Source: Meandrina meandrites
Lineage: Eukaryota; Cnidaria; Anthozoa; Scleractinia; Meandrinidae
Reading direction: 5' to 3'
Length of the DNA stretch: 64,000 bases
Assembly: GCA_963693305.1 (NCBI GenBank)
Contig: OY855908.1
Span: 25,173,993-25,237,992, forward strand
Shown here one piece after another: positions 34,184 through 46,300 of this stretch. The notes under the pieces are model-generated. The model was not told where the DNA came from. It made no database searches and saw nothing but the letters and a program-made list of their open reading frames with translations. The number at the start of each line of letters is the position of its first letter. Within the stretch, counting starts at the first letter, position 1. Both the position numbers and the translations under genes were made by a program.

Positions 34184-34315
34184 GTTTTTTTTTTTTTTTT
34201 CAGGCTTCTTTATTCCAATTGCTTAAATTGGAAATTCACTGCGAAGATCACATATCACCTTCATATATATCCGCAGTTCTCATATGAATCATTTCATATA
34301 CATTACATCATGACT
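34184..34315 (+). mobile_element. 5'-truncated SINE tail, inverted relative to its neighbour
   Basis: After a T-run, CAGGCTTCTTTATTCCAATT and the following ~60 bases match the tail of the SINE at 33985-34150, but on the opposite strand. The tail seems to continue through CATATATATCCGCAGTTC. There is no tRNA head. The two tails therefore form a ~65-bp inverted repeat around the tRNA-like head. Confidence 0.7.
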
Positions 34316-35204
34316 TGAATAAAGTTTGACTACTGGAAAGCTTGGAATCTTACTTTTGATTGAGAATGCTGTGTAGATTTCACAATGTGATGTGCCATCC
34401 TTACTTCTCGCACTCTTTTTAACATTCCTTTCATATTCATCCTGGTTATGGACTTTCGATTTCCCCAATTACTTATGCAAAAAAAAAGCGCATATAAAAA
34501 AAAGCACATTATGTAAACCACAGTGATTACAGCGGAAAGCAATTTGACATTAACCCGGCTGAGACTAGGCTAACAATAACAAAAGCCTGCAGTTTATCGG
34601 TTATTTTCCAAGCATGCAATAACAGTGAGACATATTTCCCAACATCGCGTACGAACATTAACGCATTTTTAATGGAGTTTGGGAGAAAATGACAAAAACT
34701 CATCTGTGGCACTACAACAAGAACATATCATGGCATGGCATAAGGGACATAATTTATCTATCAATGTAACTGTAACGCTAAAAAAGTCTTTTTCTAAGAA
34801 CTTGCACTATAAACACATGAAAAAATAAACGGCACGCGATGCATGCAGAAGCGATGACGTTTCACAAGGGGTCTTTGATAATTTTCAGGACATTTGTCAA
34901 AAAATTAGGGTACATAAAAGTAACTGACAACTTCTGTGCTGAATGATTGTTCAACAAAAATTGCGTTATCTTGGCGTGACATACGATATACGATGCAAGG
35001 TCAAACACTGTCTAAAATTGTTTACACCTTTTGTTTTAAAGAATGGAGAGATTTCTGTTTACTAAATCTTATAGAACGCATCAAATATAATTTGTTTCTT
35101 TCGTTTATGCTTTAAATTAGTCCTTTCTAACGGCCCAGGAGTATTTTGCTTTGAGTTCTATGCGACGATTTCTTGTTGAGTTGACTTGATTTCTTTTCCC
35201 AGTA
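34316..35204. other. Gene-free stretch
   Basis: No gene or repeat border was recognised. Confidence 0.5.
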
Positions 35205-35212
35205 TTCGGTTC

Positions 35213-35602
35213 GAGTGTGTACAATATGCGAGCCAGCGAGCCATGCGAGGCAGACCTGCGAGGCACTTAAAAATACCAATAAAAAGGCTACCTATACGAT
35301 CTGTAGGCTAACCGAAGTGCTTTTTTGGCTAACCGGAGTGTTGCTAGGCTAACCAATGTGTTATTTAGGCTAACCGAAATGGCTCGCTTGCCTCACATGA
35401 CTCGCAAGCCATGTGAACCGCGCAAGCAAGAAATCCCTTATCCCAATATAAAAGCTAACCGCAAGCTACCTAAGAGCTAACTGTAAGCTAACCGAAGTGC
35501 TATTTAGGCTAACCGGAGTGCTATTTAGGCTAACCAATGTGTTTTCAAGTGCCTCGCAGGTCTGCCTCGCATGGCTTGCTGGCTCGCACATTGTGCATTC
35601 CC
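35213..35602. mobile_element. Foldback element with internal ~21-bp minisatellite
   Basis: Inverted arms of about 50 bp contain GCGAGCCATGCGAGGCAGAC and CTGCGAGGCACTT (left 35218-35268, right about 35545-35597). Between them are many copies of a ~21-bp motif, TAGGCTAACCGGAGTGCTAT, with variants, plus two AAATCCCTTATCCCAAT blocks. TTCGGTTC occurs just outside both ends (35205-35212 and 35603-35610), consistent with an 8-bp target duplication. A related copy lies at 37433-37767. There is no coding content. Confidence 0.7.
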
Positions 35603-37432
35603 TTCGGTTCTACAGATCGGTTGATCACAACAGGCAACAGACAACAGACAACAACAGATCCTGTCCACTCGCACGGCGAGATTAATCGATCACGTCATCG
35701 TCATCGCTTAAAAAAAGGTTTAAGATGGCTCACCTTTTCAACAGATGTTTCAAAACTGCGAATAATCGGTTGCCAGTTCGGGGGATATCCATTTCTGGAT
35801 ATACGATTTCCTGTAATCTGATTGGCTCACACAAAACCAAAACATTGCTTAGATTGCGGAAGGACTAAGCTCCAGTATGGAGCGGTGGGCAAAAATAAAT
35901 ATGTCGTCGGCCCTCGAGTCTGATAGAAGAAAGAGTATAACAAGCTGCTTTGTTGTTGTTTTTTTTTCACTCATTTGAACGCTTCAATTATTTCCGCGCT
36001 TTCTCAAATCAATTTTCGTTTCCTCGATTCGATAAATCGAGATTCCACCGCACTGTACTTGTACTTAGCAATATTAACGATTATTTTCCACGTTCTCAAG
36101 GCTAAGACAGCTGAAGCATCGTGATAGCCGATATGCATGCCATCAGAAAAGGTACTTCGGCTAAAAATGAGTTTAGAGCGTGGCTGTTTGCTGTTGCACT
36201 ATGAAGAAATCTATTACATTGAACTATAATAACTCTTTCATCGGGCTATAATATTACTTGACAGTTGAAGTATTGCGAATTTTCGTTTCCGAGCAGTTTT
36301 GAATCTTCTCCTGTTTTATCGTGTACTGAGGGAACGAACTCAAACTAAACTCTTTGTTATAATTATAGAATTTGGCACAGGTTAGAATTGCTTTAATATG
36401 GGAAGTTTATTCTATCGTTCCCACGTGTCGCATGCAATGCTTTCGATGGTTAAAAAATCATGATATTTAGTCTCTGAAAATGTTCCAGGTATGCTTATGG
36501 AAAAGTTGTAATATTTTGTTCAGGATTACCCTGATTGTATATATAAATTCTCTTGCATATTGGGAAAAATTCAGGCAATGAAGTAAATTTTAAGTATTAT
36601 TCAGTCCCAAAAATTTTCTGCCACTACAGCTTTTAGTCCCCAAAAATCTTTCAACTACCCAATTTCAGGTACCATTCTTTCCTGTTGCCTCAGACACTGC
36701 AATCCCTTTTCTGTTTACAATCAAAATTTTGCAGTGTGTGTATTTTGTATGCAAGATGGGATGAAACTATCATTTATGGTAACTTGTCTAAAGCATTCAA
36801 CAACACTCATTCAAAAGCAATTTTATTATGTCCTTCTAATCATTCCATAACTTCCTTTTCCTCTTCTCTATAGCTTTCCTGTTATAACCTGCAAGAAAAA
36901 AATATTAATTAGCAAATTGTACTACTAAGGCAGTGAGAGCACCTTAACTAATATAATTATTCCTTTCCTTTAACAAATATTATCCATCACTGTGTATTGA
37001 TATTGATTCTGTTAGCATTTCCATACTGTCAAGTCTGTGGATTTCTGCTGGACCAAGTCTCCCAAATAGTAAATAGATATATGCTACCCTACTAAAATTT
37101 CAGGATATGAGGCTTAAAGGTCTGAATTGAAAAGCTATAGCTGCATTTGTTGAACTAAGCTTTCACACTACTACATAATACTTTACCATGTGAACTACAA
37201 ATAGTAAAACTTGGTGAAAAAGGTTTATTGGCATACCATGGAAGAAGATAGCAGAAAAATCCATTTTTCGAAGTAGTACATGTACTAGGCCAGCCCAGAT
37301 CCTCCCCATACCCTAATTATGGTTGATAGCTTGGTAGTTAAATTTAGGAGGGAACAGCATAAACAGAAGCTCTGGATATAAGGTTATTACTGGTCATATA
37401 TCATAGAGGCTCCGGAAACAAGGGAGGTGGAG

Positions 37433-37767
37433 TTTGTACAATATGTGAGCCAGTGAGCCATGCAAGCCAGAAATCCCTTATCCCAATAAAAAGGCTAACC
37501 ACAAGCTACTAAACTCATTGTAGGCTAACTGGAGTGCTTTTTAGGCTAACCGAGTTCTTTTTAGGTTAATTAGTTTGGCTAACCCGAATGGCTTGCATGA
37601 CTTGTGAGCTATGCGAGCCCTGCGAGCAAGAAATCCCTTATCCCAATATCAAAGCTAGCTGGAAGCTACTGAAGCTAACTGTAGGCTAACAGGAGTGCTA
37701 TTCAGGCTAACGGATGTGTTATTTGGGCTACCCGTAATGACTCGCATGACTCGCTGACTCTCACTTT
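37433..37767. mobile_element. Second, more diverged minisatellite-bearing element
   Basis: This shares GTACAATATGTGAGCCAGTG, the AAATCCCTTATCCCAAT blocks and the TAGGCTAACNGGAGTG motif with 35213-35602. The right arm is eroded (CTCGCATGACTCGCTGACTC). It lies inside the 35773-39151 segment. Confidence 0.6.
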
Positions 37768-37930
37768 GCCAAGACCCACGAGGTGCAGGGGGGAGGGAGG
37801 GAGTTTGAAATTCTTATTTACAAATGACAGAGGTTTCAGTCACCCTCAAGTAACCAAGCAAGATATATCCATAAGCAATTAAGGAAATCATACAAAAATA
37901 CTAGAAATGAGATCAAAGTTTATGCAGGTC

Positions 37931-38250
37931 GAATGAGTCAATGAGTCATGAGTCTATGATTCAAATGTTAAATTTTTATGTGCAGTTATTAATTTGAAAA
38001 TAGTGCAGGCATTGCTAACAAGTAAAAGCTACCCGCAACCAAAACAGAGTGGAACTAAACCCAAACAAACCAGAGTGGAACTAACCAAAAGCAAACTGGA
38101 GTAGAATTAACACAAGCAAATTGGACTGGAACTAGCCACAACAAAAGTGGAGTGCTTCTAATTTGTATACAGGCAAACTGTGGCTCGAAAGATAATAACC
38201 TTCTCTGTGTGAAAATCACTTTGAGTCATTGACTCATTTGACTCATAGAA
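37931..38250. repeat. GAGTCA-armed foldback with internal ~27-bp minisatellite
   Basis: GAATGAGTCAATGAGTCATG at about 37933 is mirrored by GAGTCATTGACTCATTTGAC at about 38223. Between them, at about 38035-38165, are roughly five copies of a ~27-bp motif like AGAGTGGAACTAACCAAA. The layout, inverted arms around a short tandem array with a GGAGTG...AACTAACC-like core, echoes the elements at 35213 and 37433. Confidence 0.5.
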
Positions 38251-39472
38251 CAGGGGACCACAGTATGCTGCAGTCTGACCAGAATGTGAAGACCCATTAA
38301 ACACAGGCAAAATTGCAGCCCGATTGACCAAACAAGTTTTATTTGTGCCTTTGCTTTTGAAGAAGAAGATGAATAGGTAATTTTTTTAATTTTCTGGACA
38401 AGTATTGTTGTATCTAGGTCCTAAAAAACTGAATTTACTTACCCTTATTTTCATGCCACTTGCTATGTTTACCAGGTTAACCTGACGCTTTTCGCAGAGA
38501 ACCTTCGTTAATTGATACTGCCTTCCAACAGATATTTCAACGATTCGTTTCGAGACTTTTCCAACATAATCTTACAAAATCAAGGTGATTTTTCATTGCC
38601 TGTTAAGAAACAACAAATATATACACAACTTGAAATCGGGTCTACAAGAAAATTCAGAGATGCAAACCAAGGATAAACAAAAAGCTCGCACAGTGAGCAA
38701 GTAATGGTGCCGAAATTACACCGTGACACATTTTCAAAGGCCGTGCATATGACCTAAAGTATCGTGCATATGCATTTTGTTTGAATAAACAACAAGCAAA
38801 TTTACTCTAGTTTTTAAAAGTAATTTTTTCGAAAACCAAAAAAATTATTACAAACCTGAAATTTGCAAGAAATCAAAGACAACTCCACTCGGAACGCATC
38901 CAAAACACAACCGTTGACTTCACTGTCGTCACATTTTTCTCGGCGATGCAGAGAAGGTAGCCATCTTGCCGCACATTCACGAGTTCCTGTGATGGTCCTT
39001 TAGCAATCACGCTTGGTCTCATGGGATAGAAAAAAGGGACTAAAACAATAGGGGCGAAAAAGTGATGCGAATGCTGACTTTCCACTGAGGTCCAAGACGC
39101 CATTTTTAGTGACGTCATCATATATCCAGAAATGGATATCCCCCGAACTGGTTGCTTCGTCTGCAGTCACGACAGACATCACTTCTTAACTTTATGCCAA
39201 ATTTATTCGATAACTGATAAAGTGCAACACTCACTGCAGACTCGAAATCTCAATTTAACAGCTACAAATGAAATAAGGTTTGCCGATCGGTGATGATACA
39301 AGCTGAAAAAAAATATCTTCCTTTGCCAAAAAACAAGATGGCGGATCTCAAAAAGAATACAAACAATGCACCTAGTTCCCATTGCTCTTCGGTTCAATTC
39401 AGGGAGTAATCGTAACACCGTAACACCAAAAATTCCATAAATTCCATCGCTTTTCCACTTTACAGCATTAAC

Positions 39473-39499
39473 CGATGACGTCATAAAATGACGTCATCG
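39473..39499. promoter_or_regulatory. Perfect palindrome with two CRE-like TGACGTCA sites
   Basis: CGATGACGTCAT and its inverse are separated by AAA. Each arm holds TGACGTCA, the consensus for CREB/ATF-type bZIP factors. A third TGACGTCA lies at about 39111-39118. The sites could be regulatory or could simply be the end of another repeat. No gene start was identified beside them. Confidence 0.4.
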
Positions 39500-42400
39500 C
39501 TTAAAAACTGAACAGTATGAATTATCCTGTTGTGACTAAGGTTGCGTGAAGCGACATGAAATATCATCAAGGATTTTTAGTGAAGAAAGGGTTGGAGTTT
39601 TTCCAGACAGAAATGTTTACCTTAACTGTCTCGACAATATGATGACTTGACAACTGACAATATTTTTCACCGACAACCGACAAATAATGGATTTTTAAGT
39701 ATCGGTTCAAATTTATACCCTAAAGGCCCTCGGGATTTGTCTGACTGTCTGGTCACCCCAACAATTTGCGGACTATCATTTATACGGACATCTGGGCTGA
39801 AATGAAGAACATTTGAGTGTTAAGTTGTTTTGATTCAGTCTGCGACGGGTAAAGGACACAACAACAGAATTTAATGACCGAAACAGCAAACTTGTAGTGT
39901 GACCATTTATCTTACACTGAATTCACATGAATTCACTCCCATCTTCCTTTCCCACGCATATACACTCTTTTTTGTATAATATTGTTTTTCCGGGCCAGGC
40001 TGAATATTCTTATTTTTCTGCCGATTTCAGGCTGAAAATATTCTCAGAATATTCTTAGATTAAGAATTTACCATGATACTTTTTACAGTTTAGTTCATAT
40101 GTATTACATGTACCTTTCATTGAATTATATTACCATCTAACAGGGGCGGCTAGTATGTGTTTTTATCATTTTATTGACTAATTTTTCCGTTTTGAGAAAG
40201 AAAGTTGTACTGCATTTACATCTTTTGAACACAAAATTATACCCTTTTAAAAATTTCAGCCTCAGGTTTATTCTTAAAATATTCTTAAAATTTCGCAAAT
40301 TTCAGCCTCGATATTCTTATAAAATAGATTTATCTTCTTATAGAAAAAAAAGAGTATACAGACACGTCTGAAAAACATGGCTTGACTTCACAGGTAAATT
40401 ACGCACAGCAAGGGCTTTATTATCTAGGAAAAAGCTGGCAACAGTGACATTGAATAGAGCCAGGGTAAAATGATCTTACAATGCACGTCTGAGCCTGAAC
40501 ATTAACCGTAATTTCTTCCGCACCAACCTGACACGGAGTTAGTGTCTGACGCACAGTCGAGTGTGTGAAGCAAGGTTAAGTAAATTCAGTTTCTAAAACC
40601 GGGTTCTACACAAAGGGATGGCGGTTTATGTAAACGGCGTCGATTGTTATCTCGATCGGCAAAGATAAAATTTCTATCACTTTGTGATCGTAATCTCTGG
40701 AACTAACAGAAACAAAAACACATTTCACTCGCAGCAGTCTAAAGATTTTGTAAAAGCTCACGTACCCGGCGGGTTTGTGGAGCGCAGGGAATACGTGTGC
40801 CATTGTTAAACGAACGTAACTCTTAGCGATCTTCATCGATCTCTTTGAGACACGAGCTGGTAGCTGGAGTCAAGAAGCGTTGTTTAAGTGACCAGATTAC
40901 ATGTGAGTAATGCCAAGCATTTCTTTTGGGCAAAATATTAGCCAGTACTCACGAGTAACTAGGGTACTTTTACTGGATACTTGACGTTTTAATCTAGTTC
41001 CTTGAAGGCTAACGCATTCTTTGAGCAAATTGTATCACGATTATTGGTGAAATAAAATAACGTAGTCATAAACATTGTCTCTCCTTCATCGACTTCATCA
41101 CAGGTCTGTAAAACAGTCACTTGCAGTGGGCTGAAAGTTCACCACAGACTAAATCGAAGCTTGGTACTTCAAAGAAGGACATCATAGGCCAAGGTAGGCT
41201 TATTTATGACATGCTCTGTTGTAGCCTGCTGTGGGGAGTCTTCTTTACTTTGTTCACATTCTCTAGCACTCCCGCACGTGAGTTTCTTTATCGCTACTGG
41301 GACTCACTTGGCTAGACCTGAAACAATTCGTGACTCAGTATTTATTTTCTACGGATAATTCACTTGATGACACTTTTAGAACTAAGTGGCGGACCCCTTT
41401 GTTGTTTTTCTTTTTTTAATTTGTTTTGTTTTTTGGAGGGGGAGGGGAGGGGGGACGGTAACCAGGACTTTTTAATTAAGAGTCGGCAATTCAGGAGTAG
41501 CAGGGCATGTTCTGTATTTCTATTCTTTCGTTCGCTGCCTGCGTGTACAAGTCCCTTCTACCCTTCTACATCGAAGGTGGGTGAAGAAGGAGGAAAAAGA
41601 GGTGTGAGTGTCTGCTATTTGGGTCGTTACTAACATTTTCCTTCACTGAATAATGTCTGTTCGGATACTACTTGGGTTTTATCTGTTAGTTATACGTGAT
41701 ACTATTTCATTATTATAACAGACTTTTTAAACAGACATTAATCTGCATTGTTTATACTGTAACAAATACTTCGGTGATTTCGTTTAACAAATTCCGGCTT
41801 TACATCAAGTAAAAAGCTCTTAAAAGTCTATAAAGGTTCAAAATATGAAAGCCCTGCTGTGCGATAAAACCAACCTTTCAAAAATTGTCACCACTTTGTA
41901 TTAAATTGCAGAGTGCCCCCGGCTCTTATCAACAAGATGATCTGAAAACTGCTTTAAGCATGTGAAAATGTAAAAAGCATTTACCGAATAGACGTACCTA
42001 AAAGCAGTAATGAGTGAAACTGAGCCTCATGCGGGGTTTGTTATTGTGTAATGTAAAATCCTTAGTCACTTCCTAATGTGTTCCTGTAATTTGTCCAGTA
42101 CTGTTCTACAAACGATCAAACCATCATGACGACATTGACGGATTTACAATGATCTAGGCACGCTTTTTAAAAACTTCTCGAAATTTTTACTGCTGAAAAA
42201 AGATAGCATGGTTCATATAGAAGCAAAAGGAATGGACGACTTCCCAGGATCCTGGGATCATGAATTTGAATATCTCCAACAAGACGCGTAATCATTTTTC
42301 GATGTGAAAACTAGCAGTTAAAACCGAAGCACGTACGGTAGATTCAACTTGGACAAGCTTTCTATATTTTGACGTGAATTTCATTAGCAGGAAACGTTGC

Positions 42401-43348
42401 ACAAGAATACAGCTATCAATTTCAATATCTGTCTAAAATCTCTCATATTGTTTTGTGTGTTTTTTTTTCAAGAACCTAAATGATTTTGTTTATTTCAGCC
42501 AAGATGTGTTTTAATAATTTGTATTCCTACCTAGGGTCGGGTTAGGTTGTCAGTTGCATTTAAACCACTGAGAAGGAGCCAGTAGCCTCGAAACGTATCC
42601 GGGTTTTCGCCTTTTTTTTTCGAGCGCTTCTCTGCGCATATTTAAACAATTCAAAGGTCATTAGATAAGAAGACGTGCTGCAGGAAACGTCAAGTCCTGA
42701 ATCAGGTAGCTTGCGCCTACACGTATATAATGAGTCTGGTATTACATTTGATAATGTACAAGGCTATCTATCACACACAGCTGGAATATTCGTTAGCATA
42801 TGCATGCGCTTGGCCTTTGGCACAAGATATACATCAGAAACGCAGAATTCTGTTACTGTCTGAAGAAAGAGGTCAAAAACATGATATGTTGTAAAATTGC
42901 AAAAGTGCAAGATGACGGATTTCCCACCGAGTGTTTTGTCTGCTTCTCGAATCGACTCTTATCAATTCCTAAACAAACCGGAATAGGAAAAGTTACAAGG
43001 TCACACACGTGCGATAATTTTACATTTTCTGGAAAACAGTTCGTGATACGAGCCCAAAATCAAACTAGCAATGGCCAGTTTGCGTGCAAAGCAGAATTGT
43101 TATGTCTGAAGAGCATTACAATGCTAAAAAACTGTTTACGCATGGTGTTTATGAAATAATTCAAAATTACGCTCGAGGCTTCTAAATAAAGGCTTGTCTG
43201 AGTTGCAGAAGCACATAAACACAGATATCTTATAATTATGAAACTTATTTCATTTTCGTTTAAGACCGATAGCCTAGCAATTTGAAACACTCAACTGAAA
43301 GAAACAGTAATATCGCTTAAACTTCTTGTTCAAAACTTTAGAGCACTA
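39500..43348. other. Gene-free stretch
   Basis: No supported gene. Between about 40000 and 40330 the motif AATATTCTTA and TTTCAGCCTCA-like blocks recur in both orientations, suggesting a worn repeat. The 119-codon frame at 42800-43159 has no recognisable domain. Confidence 0.45.
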
Positions 43349-43377
43349 TCCTTCCCCCTCCCCCTCCCCCTCCCCCG
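43349..43377. repeat. (CCCCCT)n microsatellite
   Basis: Four tandem hexamers of CCCCCT type. Confidence 0.85.
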
Positions 43378-46300
43378 ATCTACGCTATCAAGAGTGTACG
43401 ATTCAGTACGCTAGAGTTACCTTCACTTTATTCAAACAATTCCTATCGCTGTCCATAGATCAGGCATTGAAATCTAAAAAGAACACATTAAACATATAGT
43501 CTCTTTACTTCTCTGATATGTTTTTTTCTTCTCCTATTCTTTGAGCTAACAACTGCTTTGAAAATGGTGGGGATACCAATTTCCGAGTCTAAAATCTCCA
43601 GATATACCTCAAACAAAAACTCGCTTCTCGTCTTACGTCAGGTGATCACTACAATTTTACCCCCGATTTTTCAAACAATTTTCATCTCCATTGGAGGTTC
43701 AAGAAAGCGGGATTCAACTGTAATCAAAACATTTTGTTAAGTTCTCGACAGGGTGCCTAAGTTAAAGACACCGACATTTGGCAAGTTCCGCTTCCCTCAG
43801 GCAAACACTTGTGCTAAGGTTACAGACAGATAAACAGACAATTCCAGAAGCAAGGCTAATAGCCCTTTTAATCTCTTGCCATGTAGAATATGAAGAATTG
43901 TAGAACATAATTTGAAAAAAAAAAACAACACAGTACAAAACAAAACTGCCTCAATACAAAACGCTAGATTGTCAGTCACTATCAGAAGAATCTATTCATT
44001 TCATCTTTTCATCTTCAGACTGTTTCTAAAATTCATTTGCTTGCACGAACGACGAAACAAAAATTAAAAACTGCCAAACACAACAAGATGGCAAAACCTG
44101 GTTCATTTGAAGCCTAAACTCATCGGCAACTTTATTTAGGGAAGCAATATTTCAGAAATTTGAAAGAATAACAAAATACGCCCTCTGAGGACCTTAATAG
44201 ACCACGTTTAGTTGGTGTACCGCTGTGGTATACCGACATGGTGGCCGTATAAAAAAATAATATTAAAAGCAAACATTAAGCAAAGGAGTCTTTGCGTCAT
44301 TCAACAAAGGGCACGCTATTGCTAAACTTAGCGGCAAGGGCGAGATAGGCGCCGCACGCCTTTTGAGAAATAGAAATCTGTCACCTTACTAGGTATTTAT
44401 AGCTAGAGGTGAGCATTAGAGTTCCTTTGGGGAGAAGTCGCTTTGAGTTCTTCCGGCAAATACACCTGAGTGTTCCTATTAGGCTATATAAATACAAATC
44501 AAAGCTAGAAATGTAACATAACCTGTTTGTGACGACTCGTAAAAGAACTAGAGAAAGAAACCTTAGCTTACATGTGCACCTCACGTAGCTGATCTAGCGA
44601 AATGAGTTTGAGAATTTGTTAGCGTGTTTGCAGTGGAAATATCTATTCAGTTTCGGCTGGTACCTCGATTTGACTGACAGCATCACCATTTGCGACATTT
44701 TGCGAGGTTTTCTTGCATACATTTCTGAGGATAACAACCACTGATTCGTTATGTCAGATAAAGTTCGTTGATACGCACGCGCAATAACTGCATTAATCTA
44801 TAAATACTATCAGTAAAATTGACGAAATCACTGAGCTTCACGCTGATCTCAAGATTGAACGCTTTTAGCTTAAACGCGCGGAGTTTCCTCCGACAGCACA
44901 TCGAGGTGGATCATTGTGTACATCACTAGCAGAACAAACTGCTTTGCTTTGAAAGATCAGGCACGTGCAGTGTAACTCCTGTATGTAAGTCAATCTGTTT
45001 GTTCCAAATAGTTAGTCTAAAAGCCAAGCAAGGTTTTTACTTCTGCTAGTATAAAGAACCAAGATTCGCCGCAAGATTACTTTTGGTACATTCATTACTA
45101 CATAATATTTGCTAAAAATATTGAACATTTTGCCATCCAAACAAAACAATCAAGTATTTTGCTCGAATCGAAACTTTTTGGGAGTTGTCAGCTGAAAACA
45201 GAGCTTCCCAGTTAATAAACAAAATAGTTATTACTGTAGCATTATACATTCATTACCCTCAGTGCTTTATCTTTATCTTAGCGTAAAAGAGAAACTTTTA
45301 TTTGTAAAACTAGAAACATTTTCTCATAATCTCGGAGCTATGGCGTGTTAGCTTTGGCTTAGTGTGTCTTTATCCACGAAGAAGGAATATTCACAAGAAA
45401 TCACCCAAGAAGATTAAAACAATGTATATATTAAAAAGAGAATCACTTTGGGTGGAGTTAAAAATCTCGCATTAAGTTTCCTCTTTTTTCTCATCGAAAT
45501 ATTACAATCACTCAAGAAATGTGACAATCGCTTTGGAAATGGTAATGAATACTTCATTTGGCTGTTACAACTAAAAGCAACTGCAGTGTATTGGAGATAA
45601 ACATCGAAAGCTAACTCAGGCAAAATTCATGAAACATTAAGTTTGTTTAAAAGTACAAACGGACCGCCAACTGAGACGGCATGCGCCTAAAAAGCATCAA
45701 AATTACAAAATAATATTCAACACTGATTTTCTTTTGGCGGCAACAAGAGACAAGAAGTCCGGTTCGGCTACATGGAGAAGCCATAACAAAAAATATATAT
45801 ATATATTACGCAAAGAAATGCACAATGCTCAGGTAGTTGATCGCTTATCGATACCAACACGTGAAAACAAAGGACTGATTTTAATTCTACCGCAAAATGT
45901 TTCTTTTTCAATTCAAGTTTTGAAGTTTTATATTTCAATATTGCACTGCTTTTAATTAACACAAGGTCCATGTTGTGTCGTTGTTTCACCAAATGGAAGA
46001 TTTGAGTTTAAATGTCGGCTTGGGCTGCCCAAAACATCAGTGCTTTAAAATAAACATGTTTTGGTTAAGTTTTTGCGGTGAACACTCATCGCCCACTGTG
46101 TTGGTGTTACGGCAAGCCGACAAGAGGAAGTTAACAAGAAAGTAAGCTAAACAGTGCGCAGTAGGAAATAACTCTCCAACAACACTTCACTTTTTTTAAA
46201 ATTTGCCAAAAGGGCTAAGATTTTTAAGTGAAGTTCAGCTAACATTGGCACTACCTCCACCACAATTCCCTTGCCCTAACCGAATAGTCAAAAACTGAGC

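Larger units (their letters stand above)
35773..39151. mobile_element. 3.4-kb segment bounded by perfect 31-bp inverted repeats
   Basis: CCAGTTCGGGGGATATCCAT... (35773-35803) recurs as its exact reverse complement at 39121-39151. TTG lies outside both ends (35770-35772 and 39152-39154), a possible 3-bp target duplication, though three bases could match by chance. The repeat contains an inner palindrome, ATATCC-ATTTCT-GGATAT. No similarity was seen inward of the repeats. The interior carries the second minisatellite foldback (37433-37767), a third minisatellite, and minus-strand frames of 82 and 60 codons at its right end without known domains. Superfamily is not determined. Confidence 0.6.
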
